This document shows positions 1 to 6,416 of a stretch of DNA of 10,177 nt, piece after piece. This stretch comes from an uncultured Garciella sp. (lineage in GTDB: Bacteria > Bacillota > Clostridia > Eubacteriales > Garciellaceae), in the NCBI GenBank assembly GCA_900555725.1, contig USMD01000072.1, forward strand, positions 1 to 10,177. Direction: 5' to 3'. Both the position numbers and the translations under genes were made by a program. Under the pieces are notes generated by a model. The model did not search any database. It was not told the DNA's origin and was given only the letters and a program-made list of their open reading frames with translations. How positions within the stretch are numbered: the stretch's first letter is position 1; the number at the start of each line of letters is the position of its first letter.

Positions 1-10
1 AACTCCTAAT
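1..10 (-). promoter_or_regulatory. Probable ribosome binding site of a gene starting beyond the left edge
   Basis: Read on the minus strand, the last ten bases of the window are ATTAGGAGTT, which holds an AGGAG Shine-Dalgarno core. If it is used, a start codon should lie within about ten bases to the left of position 1. From known clostridial gene order after upp and the dCMP deaminase, a cell-wall sugar epimerase gene or the atp operon is a reasonable guess, but the gene itself cannot be seen. Confidence 0.35.
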
Positions 11-98
11 ATGATAAATTTTAATATTATTAATATAATCAATTCGATATATCCTAGAAAAATCCTTTTTTCCCTGTAAAAAAATTTTCATTTTTAAA

Positions 99-127
99 AT
101 TCTAATTTCTATCTTCTAGTCTTTCAA
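99..127 (-). promoter_or_regulatory. Candidate sigma-A promoter after the dCMP deaminase gene
   Basis: On the minus strand TTGAAA (122-127) is followed after exactly 17 bases by TAGAAT (99-104), close to the TTGACA/TATAAT consensus. It begins just past the deaminase stop codon and points to the left edge, where a ribosome binding site is visible. It would give the gene beyond the window its own transcript with a leader of roughly 90 bases. In DNA this AT-rich a chance match is possible. Confidence 0.45.
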
Positions 128-132
128 TATAC

Positions 133-570
133 TTACCCATTTTTAATGGCTTTTACACTTTTATTCTCAAATTTTACTACTTCGATATCCTTTGCTATTG
201 CAAACCAATCAGTGTGTGGTTCATAGCTTTCTCCATAGACTACCCTTCTTATGCCAGAAGTAATAATCAACTTTTGACAATCAGGACAGGGTTGATTGGT
301 TACATATAGGGTTGCTCCTTTTCTTTCCTCTGGAGAAGTTTCTAAAAGGCAATTTACCTCTGCATGGATAGTCCTCTTACAATGACCATCTACTAAATAA
401 CAACCTTCTTCATCACAATGGGGCAATCCTGTCGGGCTTCCATTATAGCCCGTTCCTTTGATTCTTTTGTTCTTTACAATTAATGCCCCTACATGTAATC
501 TTGGGCAAGTACTTCTCTCCTTTATTTGATAGGCAATATCCATAAAATAAGTATCCCAATCCTTACGCAT
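133..570 (-). CDS. comEB: dCMP deaminase, ComEB family (145 aa)
   Basis: Zinc-dependent cytidine/deoxycytidylate deaminase, expected to convert dCMP to dUMP and so feed dTMP synthesis in the cytoplasm. The catalytic zinc motif is intact: HAE at residues 69-71 (zinc ligand H69, proton-shuttle E71) and PCPDC at 94-98 (zinc ligands C95 and C98). Further Cys/His residues at 22, 51, 52, 57 and 64 fit the extra metal-binding segment of ComEB-like dCMP deaminases and argue against a plain cytidine deaminase. The length is normal for the family. The ATG start has an AGGGAGGAA ribosome binding site at 577-585. It is the last complete gene of the cluster, behind upp, and the two together handle pyrimidine salvage. 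A strong terminator hairpin lies just before its ribosome binding site, so expression may depend on read-through. The comEB name reflects family likeness; nothing here shows a role in competence. Confidence 0.92.
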   Translation of the reverse strand: MRKDWDTYFMDIAYQIKERSTCPRLHVGALIVKNKRIKGTGYNGSPTGLPHCDEEGCYLVDGHCKRTIHAEVNCLLETSPEERKGATLYVTNQPCPDCQKLIITSGIRRVVYGESYEPHTDWFAIAKDIEVVKFENKSVKAIKNG

Positions 571-592
571 TCCTAGTTCCTCCCTTTTAATG

Positions 593-625
593 AAAAGGCC
601 GTTGCAAACTAGTTTACAACAGCCT
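593..625 (-). terminator. Intrinsic terminator after upp
   Basis: On the minus strand a 13-bp stem (arms 612-624 and 597-609, including two G-U pairs, extended by A596-T625) closes a very short loop and is followed by TTTT (593-596). It lies 29 bases after the upp stop codon and only about 8 bases before the ribosome binding site of the dCMP deaminase gene. It therefore ends the upp transcript or lets through only part of it. The U-run is short, so it may be leaky. Confidence 0.8.
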
Positions 626-653
626 CTTATTCTTTTCTATCCTATTTTTTACA

Positions 654-1283
654 CTATTTTGTTCCAAAGAGTCGATCTCCTGCATCCCCTAGTCCAGGAA
701 CAATATATCCATGATCATTTAATTTCTCATCTACTGCTGCTACATAGATATCCACATCTGGATGAGCCTTATTTACAGCTTCTATGCCTTCCCTTGAAGC
801 TAAAAGACATACGGCTTTAATATGTTCAGCTCCCTTATTCTTTAAAAATTGGATTCCCGCATTGATGGATCCTCCTGTTGCTAACATGGGATCTAATAAA
901 ATTAATTCTCTTTCTTCAATATCGCCAGGCAATTTACAATAATATTCTATGGGTTGAAGGGTTTCTGGATCTCTATACAATCCGATATGTCCTACCTTTG
1001 CTGTTGGGATAAGCTCTAACATACCATCTACCATTCCTAAACCTGCCCTTAGGATAGGGATGACAGCCAATTTTCTTCCACTGATAGTCTTTATCTTTGC
1101 CTTTGCAATTGGGGTTTCTATTTCCATTTCTTCCAGAGGCAAATCCCTGGTGACCTCATAGCACATAAGCATAGAAACCTCTTCTACCAATTCTCTAAAT
1201 TCTTTTGCTCCAGTATCTTTATTTCTAATAATCCCTATTTTATGTTGAATTAATGGGTGATCAAAAACCATTACCTTTCCCAT
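654..1283 (-). CDS. upp: Uracil phosphoribosyltransferase (209 aa)
   Basis: Pyrimidine salvage enzyme of the cytoplasm: uracil + PRPP gives UMP + diphosphate. The type I phosphoribosyltransferase PRPP loop is complete (DPMLATGGS at residues 131-139, after hydrophobic LILL), and the C-terminal uracil-recognition segment YIVPGLGDAGDR is present at 193-204. The flexible-hood region with ILRAGLGM (77-84) is also typical. A length of 209 residues equals the usual bacterial Upp. The ATG has an AAGGGAGGTT ribosome binding site at 1291-1300. It sits downstream of rpiB, separated by 153 bases that hold two hairpins, and ends in a strong terminator. No promoter of its own could be recognised in that spacer, so it is probably read from the upstream operon. 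No PyrR-type attenuator is visible. Confidence 0.97.
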   Translation of the reverse strand: MGKVMVFDHPLIQHKIGIIRNKDTGAKEFRELVEEVSMLMCYEVTRDLPLEEMEIETPIAKAKIKTISGRKLAVIPILRAGLGMVDGMLELIPTAKVGHIGLYRDPETLQPIEYYCKLPGDIEERELILLDPMLATGGSINAGIQFLKNKGAEHIKAVCLLASREGIEAVNKAHPDVDIYVAAVDEKLNDHGYIVPGLGDAGDRLFGTK

Positions 1284-1307
1284 TTTTTAAAACCTCCCTT
1301 TGGAATT

Positions 1308-1436
1308 TATCCGATGACTATCTGCCGTAAGACTCCCACTTCTATCAAAGTGGGAGATAACGACAGCTACGTCCCTGGATAACGAATTCTAATCTTCAGT
1401 TGGAGTAAAAACTCCATCTGAAGCCAAGAACTCTGT
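1308..1436. mobile_element. Possible remnant of an IS200/IS605-type right end (omega-RNA-like), no ORF
   Basis: The spacer between rpiB and upp holds two strong, near-perfect hairpins. The first has a 9-bp stem (CTCCCACTT 1333-1341 with AAGTGGGAG 1348-1356, loop of 6). The second has a 13-step stem (1394-1406 with 1411-1423, a single T/T mismatch, AAAA loop). Between them is a GC-richer stretch containing CTACGTCCCTGG (1368-1379). Neither hairpin is followed by a T-run on the minus strand, so they are not ordinary terminators. From memory, this layout resembles the non-coding 3' end of clostridial IS200/IS605 tnpB elements, where an omega RNA ends in a subterminal hairpin. No transposase or TnpB remnant is present. 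The left boundary is a guess; the right side runs up to the rpiB stop codon. It could also be an unrelated structured operon spacer. Confidence 0.42.
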
Positions 1437-1886
1437 TTATCTGTTGTATTTATTTTCTATGTCAGAGATTTTATCGATTCGTCTTTGATGCCTTCCCCCT
1501 TCAAAGGGAGTTTCTAACCAAATTTTTGTAATCTCAGTAGCCAAATCAGGTCCGACTACCCGTCCCCCTAGAGCTAAAATATTAGCATTATTATGGGCTC
1601 TCGACATTTTAGCACTATAACAATCGTTCACTACCGTTGCCCTAATTCCTTTTACCTTATTAGCGGCTATAGAAATTCCTAAACCTGTACCACAGATTAA
1701 AATACCCTTATCATATTCTCCAGCTGCTACTGCCTCTGCTACTACTTGAGCAAAATCTGGATAATCTACCGACTCCAAAGAATGGGTACCAAAATCCTTT
1801 ATTTCATAATCATTTTCTTCTAAGTATTTCTTAATATGTTCTTTTAAATGATATCCTCCGTGATCACTACCAATAGCAATTTTCAT
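1437..1886 (-). CDS. rpiB: Ribose-5-phosphate isomerase B (149 aa)
   Basis: RpiB/LacAB-family sugar isomerase that interconverts ribose 5-phosphate and ribulose 5-phosphate in the non-oxidative pentose phosphate pathway. The N-terminal SDHGG motif (residues 7-11, phosphate and sugar binding) is present, with catalytic C65 and T67 in CGTGLG (65-70), H98-N99-N100 in RAHNNANILALGGR, and the phosphate-binding arginines R133 and R136 in GGRHQRR. Length is typical. The ATG has an excellent GGAGGTGA ribosome binding site a few bases upstream. It lies 104 bases after the phosphatase gene in a conserved clostridial order (sua5, phosphatase, rpiB, upp). LacA/LacB or allose isomerase activity is not excluded by sequence alone, but the lone gene and the context favour RpiB. 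Confidence 0.94.
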   Translation of the reverse strand: MKIAIGSDHGGYHLKEHIKKYLEENDYEIKDFGTHSLESVDYPDFAQVVAEAVAAGEYDKGILICGTGLGISIAANKVKGIRATVVNDCYSAKMSRAHNNANILALGGRVVGPDLATEITKIWLETPFEGGRHQRRIDKISDIENKYNR

Positions 1887-1990
1887 ATTTTCACCTCCAC
1901 TTTAAAATATCTTAAACCTTTAAACCTCTAAAAGGAAAATAGGAAAAAATCTAATATATGTTCTATATTATTATATAAAACTCCTCTTTT

Positions 1991-2476
1991 TTAGCCAAGG
2001 ATTTTTTTCAATATTTTTGGAAATGCACTTTCTACTGCTGACTTCAGTTCCTGAGCAGTTTTTTTATAGACCTCTACAGGAGCTCCAAAGGGATCAGAGA
2101 TATCTAAATCTTTTTCATTCTCTTCTTCTGAAGAAAATTCAAGGAGACTATAGGTCTTTCCTTCGGCCTTTGGCTCTAGAACCAATATTTGCTTTTTATG
2201 ATCTTGGGTCATTGTAAGAATTAGATCCGCCTCTTGGACCATTTCTTGGGTCAATTGAGTGGAAACATGGTCAGAGATATCATAGTTCATTTCCCTCATA
2301 ACCTTTATTGCCTGAGGGCTTGCTGACTGGTTTCCAAAAACCGCTAACCCCGCCGAAACCACTTCTATTTGTTCTTCATATTCTGAATTCTTTAAAAGAT
2401 TCTTTAAAAATTCCGCTGCCATGGGACTTCTACAGGTATTTCCAGTACATACAAAAATAATTTTTTTCCTTTTCAT
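1991..2476 (-). CDS. ywlE: Low-molecular-weight phosphatase, YwlE-like (probable protein-arginine phosphatase, 161 aa)
   Basis: LMW protein-tyrosine-phosphatase fold. The P-loop CTGNTCRS is at residues 10-17, with nucleophile C10 and phosphate-binding R16, and the general acid is D128 in DPF. The residue before the second cysteine of the loop is threonine (T14). In Bacillus subtilis YwlE a threonine at this place gives preference for phosphoarginine over phosphotyrosine, so I infer an arginine phosphatase opposing a McsB-type kinase; no kinase gene is in the window. I place the start at the ATG (2476), about 8 bases after an AAGGAAG-type ribosome binding site. A TTG six codons upstream would extend the frame to 2494 but overlaps that site and has none of its own. 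It follows sua5 by about 107 bases that hold a diverged repeat copy. Confidence 0.88.
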   Translation of the reverse strand: MKRKKIIFVCTGNTCRSPMAAEFLKNLLKNSEYEEQIEVVSAGLAVFGNQSASPQAIKVMREMNYDISDHVSTQLTQEMVQEADLILTMTQDHKKQILVLEPKAEGKTYSLLEFSSEEENEKDLDISDPFGAPVEVYKKTAQELKSAVESAFPKILKKILG

Positions 2477-2542
2477 CTTCTTTCTTCCTTTCAAAATGTA
2501 ACTATGTAAAACGTTACGCTTGTTTTTACTTTTCGATTTAAA

Positions 2543-2575
2543 GAGATAGATATTTCATGGAGCAGTGACTTAATG
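2543..2575 (+). repeat. Diverged copy (C) of the dispersed intergenic repeat
   Basis: This stretch begins eight bases past the sua5 stop codon. It shares ATAGAT-TTTCA at its left and GACTTAATGCC-TTTTT at its right with the copy at 8428-8459, while the centre differs. It has the same strand sense as that copy. The likeness of both flanks in the same order and spacing suggests common descent, but it is much weaker than the match between the other two copies. Confidence 0.4.
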
Positions 2576-2583
2576 CCTTTTTC

Positions 2584-3636
2584 TTATACCTGTACAATCC
2601 TATGCCCCGCTGCCTTATTCATACGATTCATAATTGCCATTCCAATCCCATCTCCAGTAACTCCCTCTGCAAAAATCACATCTACCCCTTCTAAATCCAG
2701 CTGCCTTAAAAGGTCAAATAAATTCACTGCAATAGATTCAGGCTCATCTCTTCTTCCAAGAGATAGGACAATCCCGTGGGGGTATTCCCTTAGAGTCTCT
2801 TCTGTTGCTAAAATACCAGCTTTTTTCCCTTGCCTTAAATATTCTTCCACACTTTTATTTATTTTTTCAATCACTGCATTTCTAGATCCTTGTACAATAG
2901 TCATAGGTGCCGCTGGAGCATAATGGGTATATTTCATACCGGGAGCCTTTGGCCTAAAATCTTCCTTTAGATCTTCTCGTATTCCCTTATCAATTTCTAC
3001 CTTTCCAATGACTTCTTTTAATTGTTCATAGGTAATACCACCAGGACGCAATATGGTGGGGATCGGAGAGGTCAAATCCACTACCGTAGACTCTAAGCCA
3101 ATATTAGACCGGGGACCATCTATAATCACATCAATTCTTCCCATTAGGTCGTGAATCACGTGCTCTGCCTTTGTGGGACTAGGTTTTCCCGAAAGGTTAG
3201 CACTTGGAGCGGCAATGGGAAGTCTAGCCTCTTCAATAAGCCTATAGGCAATGGGGTGAGAGGGCATACGTATGGCCACTGTATCTATACCACCCGTGGT
3301 CCTTTTAGGAACAATAGATGATTTTTTCAAAATCAAAGTAAGGGGCCCCGGCCAAAAATGCTCCATAAGTTTTTCTGCTACAGGGGGAACCCCCTCCACC
3401 AGAGGAATCAAATCTTCTCTGCGGCTAATATGCAAAATAAGAGGATTGTCAGAAGGTCTTCCCTTTGCTTGGTATATCTTAGCAGTAGCCTCTGGATTCA
3501 ATCCATTGGCTCCTAGTCCATACACTGTTTCAGTAGGAAAAGCCACCAATCCCCCTTGCTGTAATACCCTTGCCGCCTGCTTAAGTTTTTCTTTATCTTT
3601 GTCATCCCCCTGCATTTTTAAAACTATTGTATCCAT
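2584..3636 (-). CDS. ywlC: L-threonylcarbamoyladenylate synthase, Sua5 type (350 aa)
   Basis: Makes threonylcarbamoyl-AMP from threonine, bicarbonate and ATP, the first step of the t6A37 modification of ANN-decoding tRNAs. An N-terminal YrdC/TsaC domain (about residues 12-200) carries PTETVYGLG (34-42), the KGRP-NPL substrate motif (58-66) and APSANLSG (143-150). The conserved linker APGMKYTHYAP (231-241) leads into the C-terminal Sua5 domain (to 350). The full two-domain length separates it from the short TsaC form. The ATG has an AGGATGTG-type ribosome binding site about 9 bases upstream. It lies 56 bases behind the ZIP gene and is probably co-transcribed with it. Partner genes (tsaB, tsaD, tsaE) are not in the window. 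The start and both domains look intact. Confidence 0.95.
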   Translation of the reverse strand: MDTIVLKMQGDDKDKEKLKQAARVLQQGGLVAFPTETVYGLGANGLNPEATAKIYQAKGRPSDNPLILHISRREDLIPLVEGVPPVAEKLMEHFWPGPLTLILKKSSIVPKRTTGGIDTVAIRMPSHPIAYRLIEEARLPIAAPSANLSGKPSPTKAEHVIHDLMGRIDVIIDGPRSNIGLESTVVDLTSPIPTILRPGGITYEQLKEVIGKVEIDKGIREDLKEDFRPKAPGMKYTHYAPAAPMTIVQGSRNAVIEKINKSVEEYLRQGKKAGILATEETLREYPHGIVLSLGRRDEPESIAVNLFDLLRQLDLEGVDVIFAEGVTGDGIGMAIMNRMNKAAGHRIVQV

Positions 3637-3692
3637 CTTTTGTTCACATCCTTTAAAAAATTAGCTTAGAAATATAGTTACTCTCCCTTTTA

Positions 3693-4430
3693 TTATATCA
3701 ATGAGGAAACTATTATTCCAAATATTATACCAAAAATAATCCCGAATCCTGAAATCCTTCCCTTATAGATTTCTCTAGATTTCGGTATAATCTCCTGACA
3801 GGTGATAAAAAGCATAGCTCCTCCGGCAAATCCCAAACATAATCCAATAAATTCTTTAGAAATATCCCCTAAAATAGCCCCTATAAAGGCACCTATTCCT
3901 GTAGGCACCCCGGCTATAATAGTATAAAGAAGCACTCTCCAACTTTTGACCCCTCCTATAGTCAAGGGAGTTGCCATAGAGATTCCCTCTGGTATATCAT
4001 GAATGGCAATAATAAGTGCCAATCCAAAACCAAATTGGGAAGTAGCCATATAGCCTGAACCAATTGCCAATCCCTCTGGAAAATTGTGGATTAAAATCCC
4101 TATTCCAATTAAAATTCCTGTTCGGATAAAACTATTTTGTTTCTTTTTATGAAGGGTCTCCATTTTCATGATCATTTCATCTATAAATGAAATAGCGATT
4201 ACCCCAAAAACAATTCCCACTATTCCAATAAATAATCCTACCATAGAAAAGGCCTCAGGCAATAAATCAAAACATACAACGGAAATCATTAATCCTCCTG
4301 AAAACCCCAATATTGTGCTAGACCATCGATTAGAAGGATTTTTAAAAATATAGGCAGACAATCCACCTATCCCTGTTCCTAATATTCCTGTGAGGGAACC
4401 AATTACCGTAATACTTATTATTCTTTCCAT
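3693..4430 (-). CDS. ZIP-family divalent metal transporter (245 aa)
   Basis: Integral membrane protein with about eight hydrophobic segments, of the ZIP (ZupT/GufA-like) family that imports zinc, iron or manganese. The signature metal-binding motifs of the central helices are both present: HNFPEG (residues 115-120) and HDIPEG (144-149). A third conserved acidic site, CQEIIP (211-216), is also seen. The variable loop between the third and fourth helices (about 86-100) is short and lysine-rich, with a single His rather than the His cluster of many ZIPs. I start it at the ATG at 4430, which has an AGGGGTGA ribosome binding site (4436-4443). An upstream ATG at 4457 would add nine residues but lies upstream of that site. 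The prfA terminator ends 31 bases before the chosen start. Substrate cannot be told from sequence, and no metal-sensing riboswitch was recognised. Confidence 0.9.
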   Translation of the reverse strand: MERIISITVIGSLTGILGTGIGGLSAYIFKNPSNRWSSTILGFSGGLMISVVCFDLLPEAFSMVGLFIGIVGIVFGVIAISFIDEMIMKMETLHKKKQNSFIRTGILIGIGILIHNFPEGLAIGSGYMATSQFGFGLALIIAIHDIPEGISMATPLTIGGVKSWRVLLYTIIAGVPTGIGAFIGAILGDISKEFIGLCLGFAGGAMLFITCQEIIPKSREIYKGRISGFGIIFGIIFGIIVSSLI

Positions 4431-4461
4431 CCTATTCACCCCTAAACATAAATACACTCAT

Positions 4462-4490
4462 AAAAAAAGACGCCCTTAGCTTAGGACATC
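4462..4490 (-). terminator. Intrinsic terminator after prfA
   Basis: On the minus strand an 8-bp stem (4483-4490 with 4469-4476, two G-T pairs) and a 6-base loop are followed directly by seven T (4462-4468). This is a textbook Rho-independent terminator, about 105 bases after the prfA stop codon. It lies just upstream of the ZIP gene's ribosome binding site, and no convincing promoter sits between them. Confidence 0.88.
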
Positions 4491-4594
4491 TTCTGTATCA
4501 TTCTACTTTATTATTATGCTTTATGGAGATTGTTTAGTACACCACTTATGTTGTTGATTTGTATTTCCCTTAATCTCTGCCACACCTAATTTGT

Positions 4595-5662
4595 CTATTG
4601 TGCCTCTTTTAATTTTTCTGCTTGATCGGTAGTAATAAGGGCATCAATCATCTCATCTATTTCCCCATCTAAAAATGCCTCTAGTTTATGCACTGTTAAT
4701 CCAATTCTATGATCAGTAATTCTTCCCTGGGGAAAATTATAAGTTCTAATCCTTTCACTTCTATCCCCAGTCCCCACTTGGCTTTTTCGATTCTCTGCAA
4801 TTTCTTCATTTTGCTTTTGCTGCTCTATTTCTAATAGTCTAGATTTTAAAATCTTCATTGCCTTTTCTTTGTTTTTTAATTGAGATTTTTCATCTTGACA
4901 GGAAACTACCATACCAGTGGGTAAGTGGGTTATTCGAACGGCAGAGTCGGTGGTATTTACACTTTGTCCTCCATTTCCTGAGGAACGGAAAACATCGATT
5001 CTTAAATCATTTTGATTAATTTCAATATCCACATCTTCTGCTTCAGGCAGTACGGCTACTGTTGCAGTGGAGGTATGAATCCTTCCTCCTGATTCTGTTG
5101 TTGGGATTCTTTGAACACGATGAACTCCACTTTCATATTTTAGGCGACTATAGGCACCATGTCCCTGGATTAAAACAATAATTTCCTTTACTCCTCCATT
5201 ATCAGAAATATTGGAACTCATGATTTCTATCTTCCATCCCTGCCTTTCCGCATAGCGGGTATACATTCTTAGTAAGTCCCCAGCAAAAAGAGCTGCCTCT
5301 TCTCCCCCCGCTCCAGAACGAATTTCAACAATAACGTTTTTATCATCATTAGGATCCTTAGGGATAAGAAGAACCTTTAGTTCTTCTTCTATTTTTCCTT
5401 TTTTTTCTTCTAATTCTTCTAATTCCGTTTCTACCATTTCTTTAAAATCTTTTTCTAGCTTATCCTCTAGAAGCTCTTTGGCTTCCTCAATTCCATCTAG
5501 TACTTTTTTATATTCTTTATATTTATTTACAATAGGTTCTAGATGGGCATGCTCCCTCATAAGCTTTTTCCATTGATTTTGCTCCGCAATAATTTCTGGA
5601 TCGCTAATCTGTTTATTTAATTCTATATATTTCTCCTCTAAAAAATCTAATTTTTCTAACAT
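4595..5662 (-). CDS. prfA: Peptide chain release factor 1 (355 aa)
   Basis: Class I release factor that reads UAA and UAG stop codons and triggers peptide release on the ribosome. Coiled-coil N-terminal domain 1 covers about residues 1-105 (rich in E and K). The codon-reading tripeptide is P187-T188-T189 in HRVQRIPTTESGGRIHTS, the PxT form of RF1 and not the SPF of RF2. The catalytic GGQ is at 231-233 in RSSGNGGQSVNTTDS; Q233 is the glutamine methylated by PrmC. Length matches RF1. The ATG has a GGAGGAG ribosome binding site at 5671-5677. It has its own promoter and a leader of about 120 bases with an inverted repeat. prmC, usually its direct neighbour, lies upstream beyond the inserted CHR pair. 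No in-frame stop or frameshift is seen. Confidence 0.97.
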   Translation of the reverse strand: MLEKLDFLEEKYIELNKQISDPEIIAEQNQWKKLMREHAHLEPIVNKYKEYKKVLDGIEEAKELLEDKLEKDFKEMVETELEELEEKKGKIEEELKVLLIPKDPNDDKNVIVEIRSGAGGEEAALFAGDLLRMYTRYAERQGWKIEIMSSNISDNGGVKEIIVLIQGHGAYSRLKYESGVHRVQRIPTTESGGRIHTSTATVAVLPEAEDVDIEINQNDLRIDVFRSSGNGGQSVNTTDSAVRITHLPTGMVVSCQDEKSQLKNKEKAMKILKSRLLEIEQQKQNEEIAENRKSQVGTGDRSERIRTYNFPQGRITDHRIGLTVHKLEAFLDGEIDEMIDALITTDQAEKLKEAQ

Positions 5663-5691
5663 TGGTTTTTCTCCTCCAATTTATAGCATTT

Positions 5692-5750
5692 GAGAAAATT
5701 GAATTCCTTATTAAGGAAATTGAAAAAAATCTTATTTGTGCAATTTTCTC
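5692..5750 (-). promoter_or_regulatory. Inverted repeat in the prfA leader
   Basis: GAGAAAATTG and its perfect complement CAATTTTCTC occupy 5692-5701 and 5741-5750. Between the arms lies a smaller dyad centred near 5711 (TTCCTTA with TAAGGAA). In RNA this could form a long stem with a second hairpin inside, ending about 15 bases before the GGAGGAG ribosome binding site. No T-run follows, so it is not a terminator. It might affect translation or mRNA stability, or simply reflect AT-rich sequence. Confidence 0.4.
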
Positions 5751-5790
5751 TATTCTATAAAAGCAATATTCTATCTTAATTACTTCAAAA

Positions 5791-5819
5791 ATTATATCAC
5801 TATTTTTTTCTATCGTCTA
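5791..5819 (-). promoter_or_regulatory. Sigma-A-type promoter of prfA
   Basis: On the minus strand TAGACG (5814-5819) and a perfect TATAAT (5791-5796) are separated by 17 bases. A TG one base ahead of the -10 box gives an extended -10 form. It points to prfA, with a predicted leader of about 120 bases. It lies between the end of the CHR pair and prfA, so prfA need not depend on transcription through those genes. Confidence 0.68.
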
Positions 5820-5839
5820 GTATATCCATTTCTTTGGAA

Positions 5840-5871
5840 CATTAAATCGCCTAATGTGAACCATCTATCCC
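5840..5871 (-). repeat. Dispersed 32-bp intergenic repeat, copy B
   Basis: Read on the minus strand this 32-bp stretch matches the plus strand at 8428-8459 at 30 of 32 positions. It contains a small dyad (CATTA and TAATG around GGCGATT). It lies 23 bases after the second CHR gene stop and just upstream of the prfA promoter. It contains no reading frame and no known motif that I recognise. The A/B match is too long and exact to be chance. Confidence 0.75.
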
Positions 5872-5894
5872 TTTGAAAAATCTCCTATGCTATA

Positions 5895-6416
5895 TCAATA
5901 AATAACTGCTCCCACTACCCCAGATAGAATCAATACAATAAGGGGATTGACCTTTTTAAAAGCTACTGCAATAAAAGCTATGAAGGCAATGATCACTCCA
6001 GAAACATCTACAATAGCATCTCCTGTTAAAGTAATCGCTGCAGAAGCAATTAGTGCTAAAACAGCTGGACGAATCCCTGAAAGGGCATTTTGCACCCCTT
6101 TATTTTGTTGAATTTTTAAAAATATATGTACTAAAATAAGTACAACAATAAAAGAAGGCAATACTACCCCTAGGGTAGCAATGGCGGATCCCAAAAATCC
6201 AAATAATTCATGGCCTACAAAGGTTGCCATATTAATAGCAATAGGTCCCGGTGTCATCTCCGCAATGGCTACAATATCCAAAAACTCTGACTGGGTAAGC
6301 CATAAATGGACATCGGTTACCTCCTCTTGGATCAAAGAAAGCATAGCATATCCTCCTCCAAATCCGAAGACCCCAATCTTAAAAAAGGTTAAAAATAAGT
6401 CTAATAAAACATGCAT
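5895..6416 (-). CDS. Single-domain CHR (ChrA-type) chromate transport protein, second subunit (173 aa)
   Basis: Membrane protein with one CHR domain, half of a two-gene transporter. Family motifs are FGFGGGYAM (residues 17-25), MTPGPIA (54-60) and GIRPAVLALIASA (114-126), with about five to six hydrophobic segments. Its start overlaps the stop of the first CHR gene by one base (TAATG), and its GGGAGGG ribosome binding site lies inside the end of that gene, so the two are translationally coupled. Short-chain CHR proteins of Firmicutes are usually encoded as such pairs and are thought to work as heterodimers. Chromate efflux is shown for some members; for anaerobes the natural substrate is uncertain. 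It aligns without gaps to its neighbour over the key motifs, so the pair arose by duplication. Confidence 0.88.
   Translation of the reverse strand: MHVLLDLFLTFFKIGVFGFGGGYAMLSLIQEEVTDVHLWLTQSEFLDIVAIAEMTPGPIAINMATFVGHELFGFLGSAIATLGVVLPSFIVVLILVHIFLKIQQNKGVQNALSGIRPAVLALIASAAITLTGDAIVDVSGVIIAFIAFIAVAFKKVNPLIVLILSGVVGAVIY

Noticed and set aside
2573..2923. Plus-strand frames opposite sua5 and other genes (for example here, and opposite rho, ZIP, upp and the CHR genes)
   Set aside because: All lie antisense to well-conserved genes, lack convincing ribosome binding sites and have translation products typical of antisense shadows.
4431..4457. Upstream ATG adding nine residues to the ZIP protein
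   Set aside because: It lies upstream of the good ribosome binding site at 4436-4443, with none of its own within the few bases left after the terminator.
4431..4594. Metal-sensing riboswitch in front of the ZIP gene
   Set aside because: I found no recognisable yybP-ykoY (manganese) or NiCo core sequences; the hairpin reads as a plain prfA terminator.
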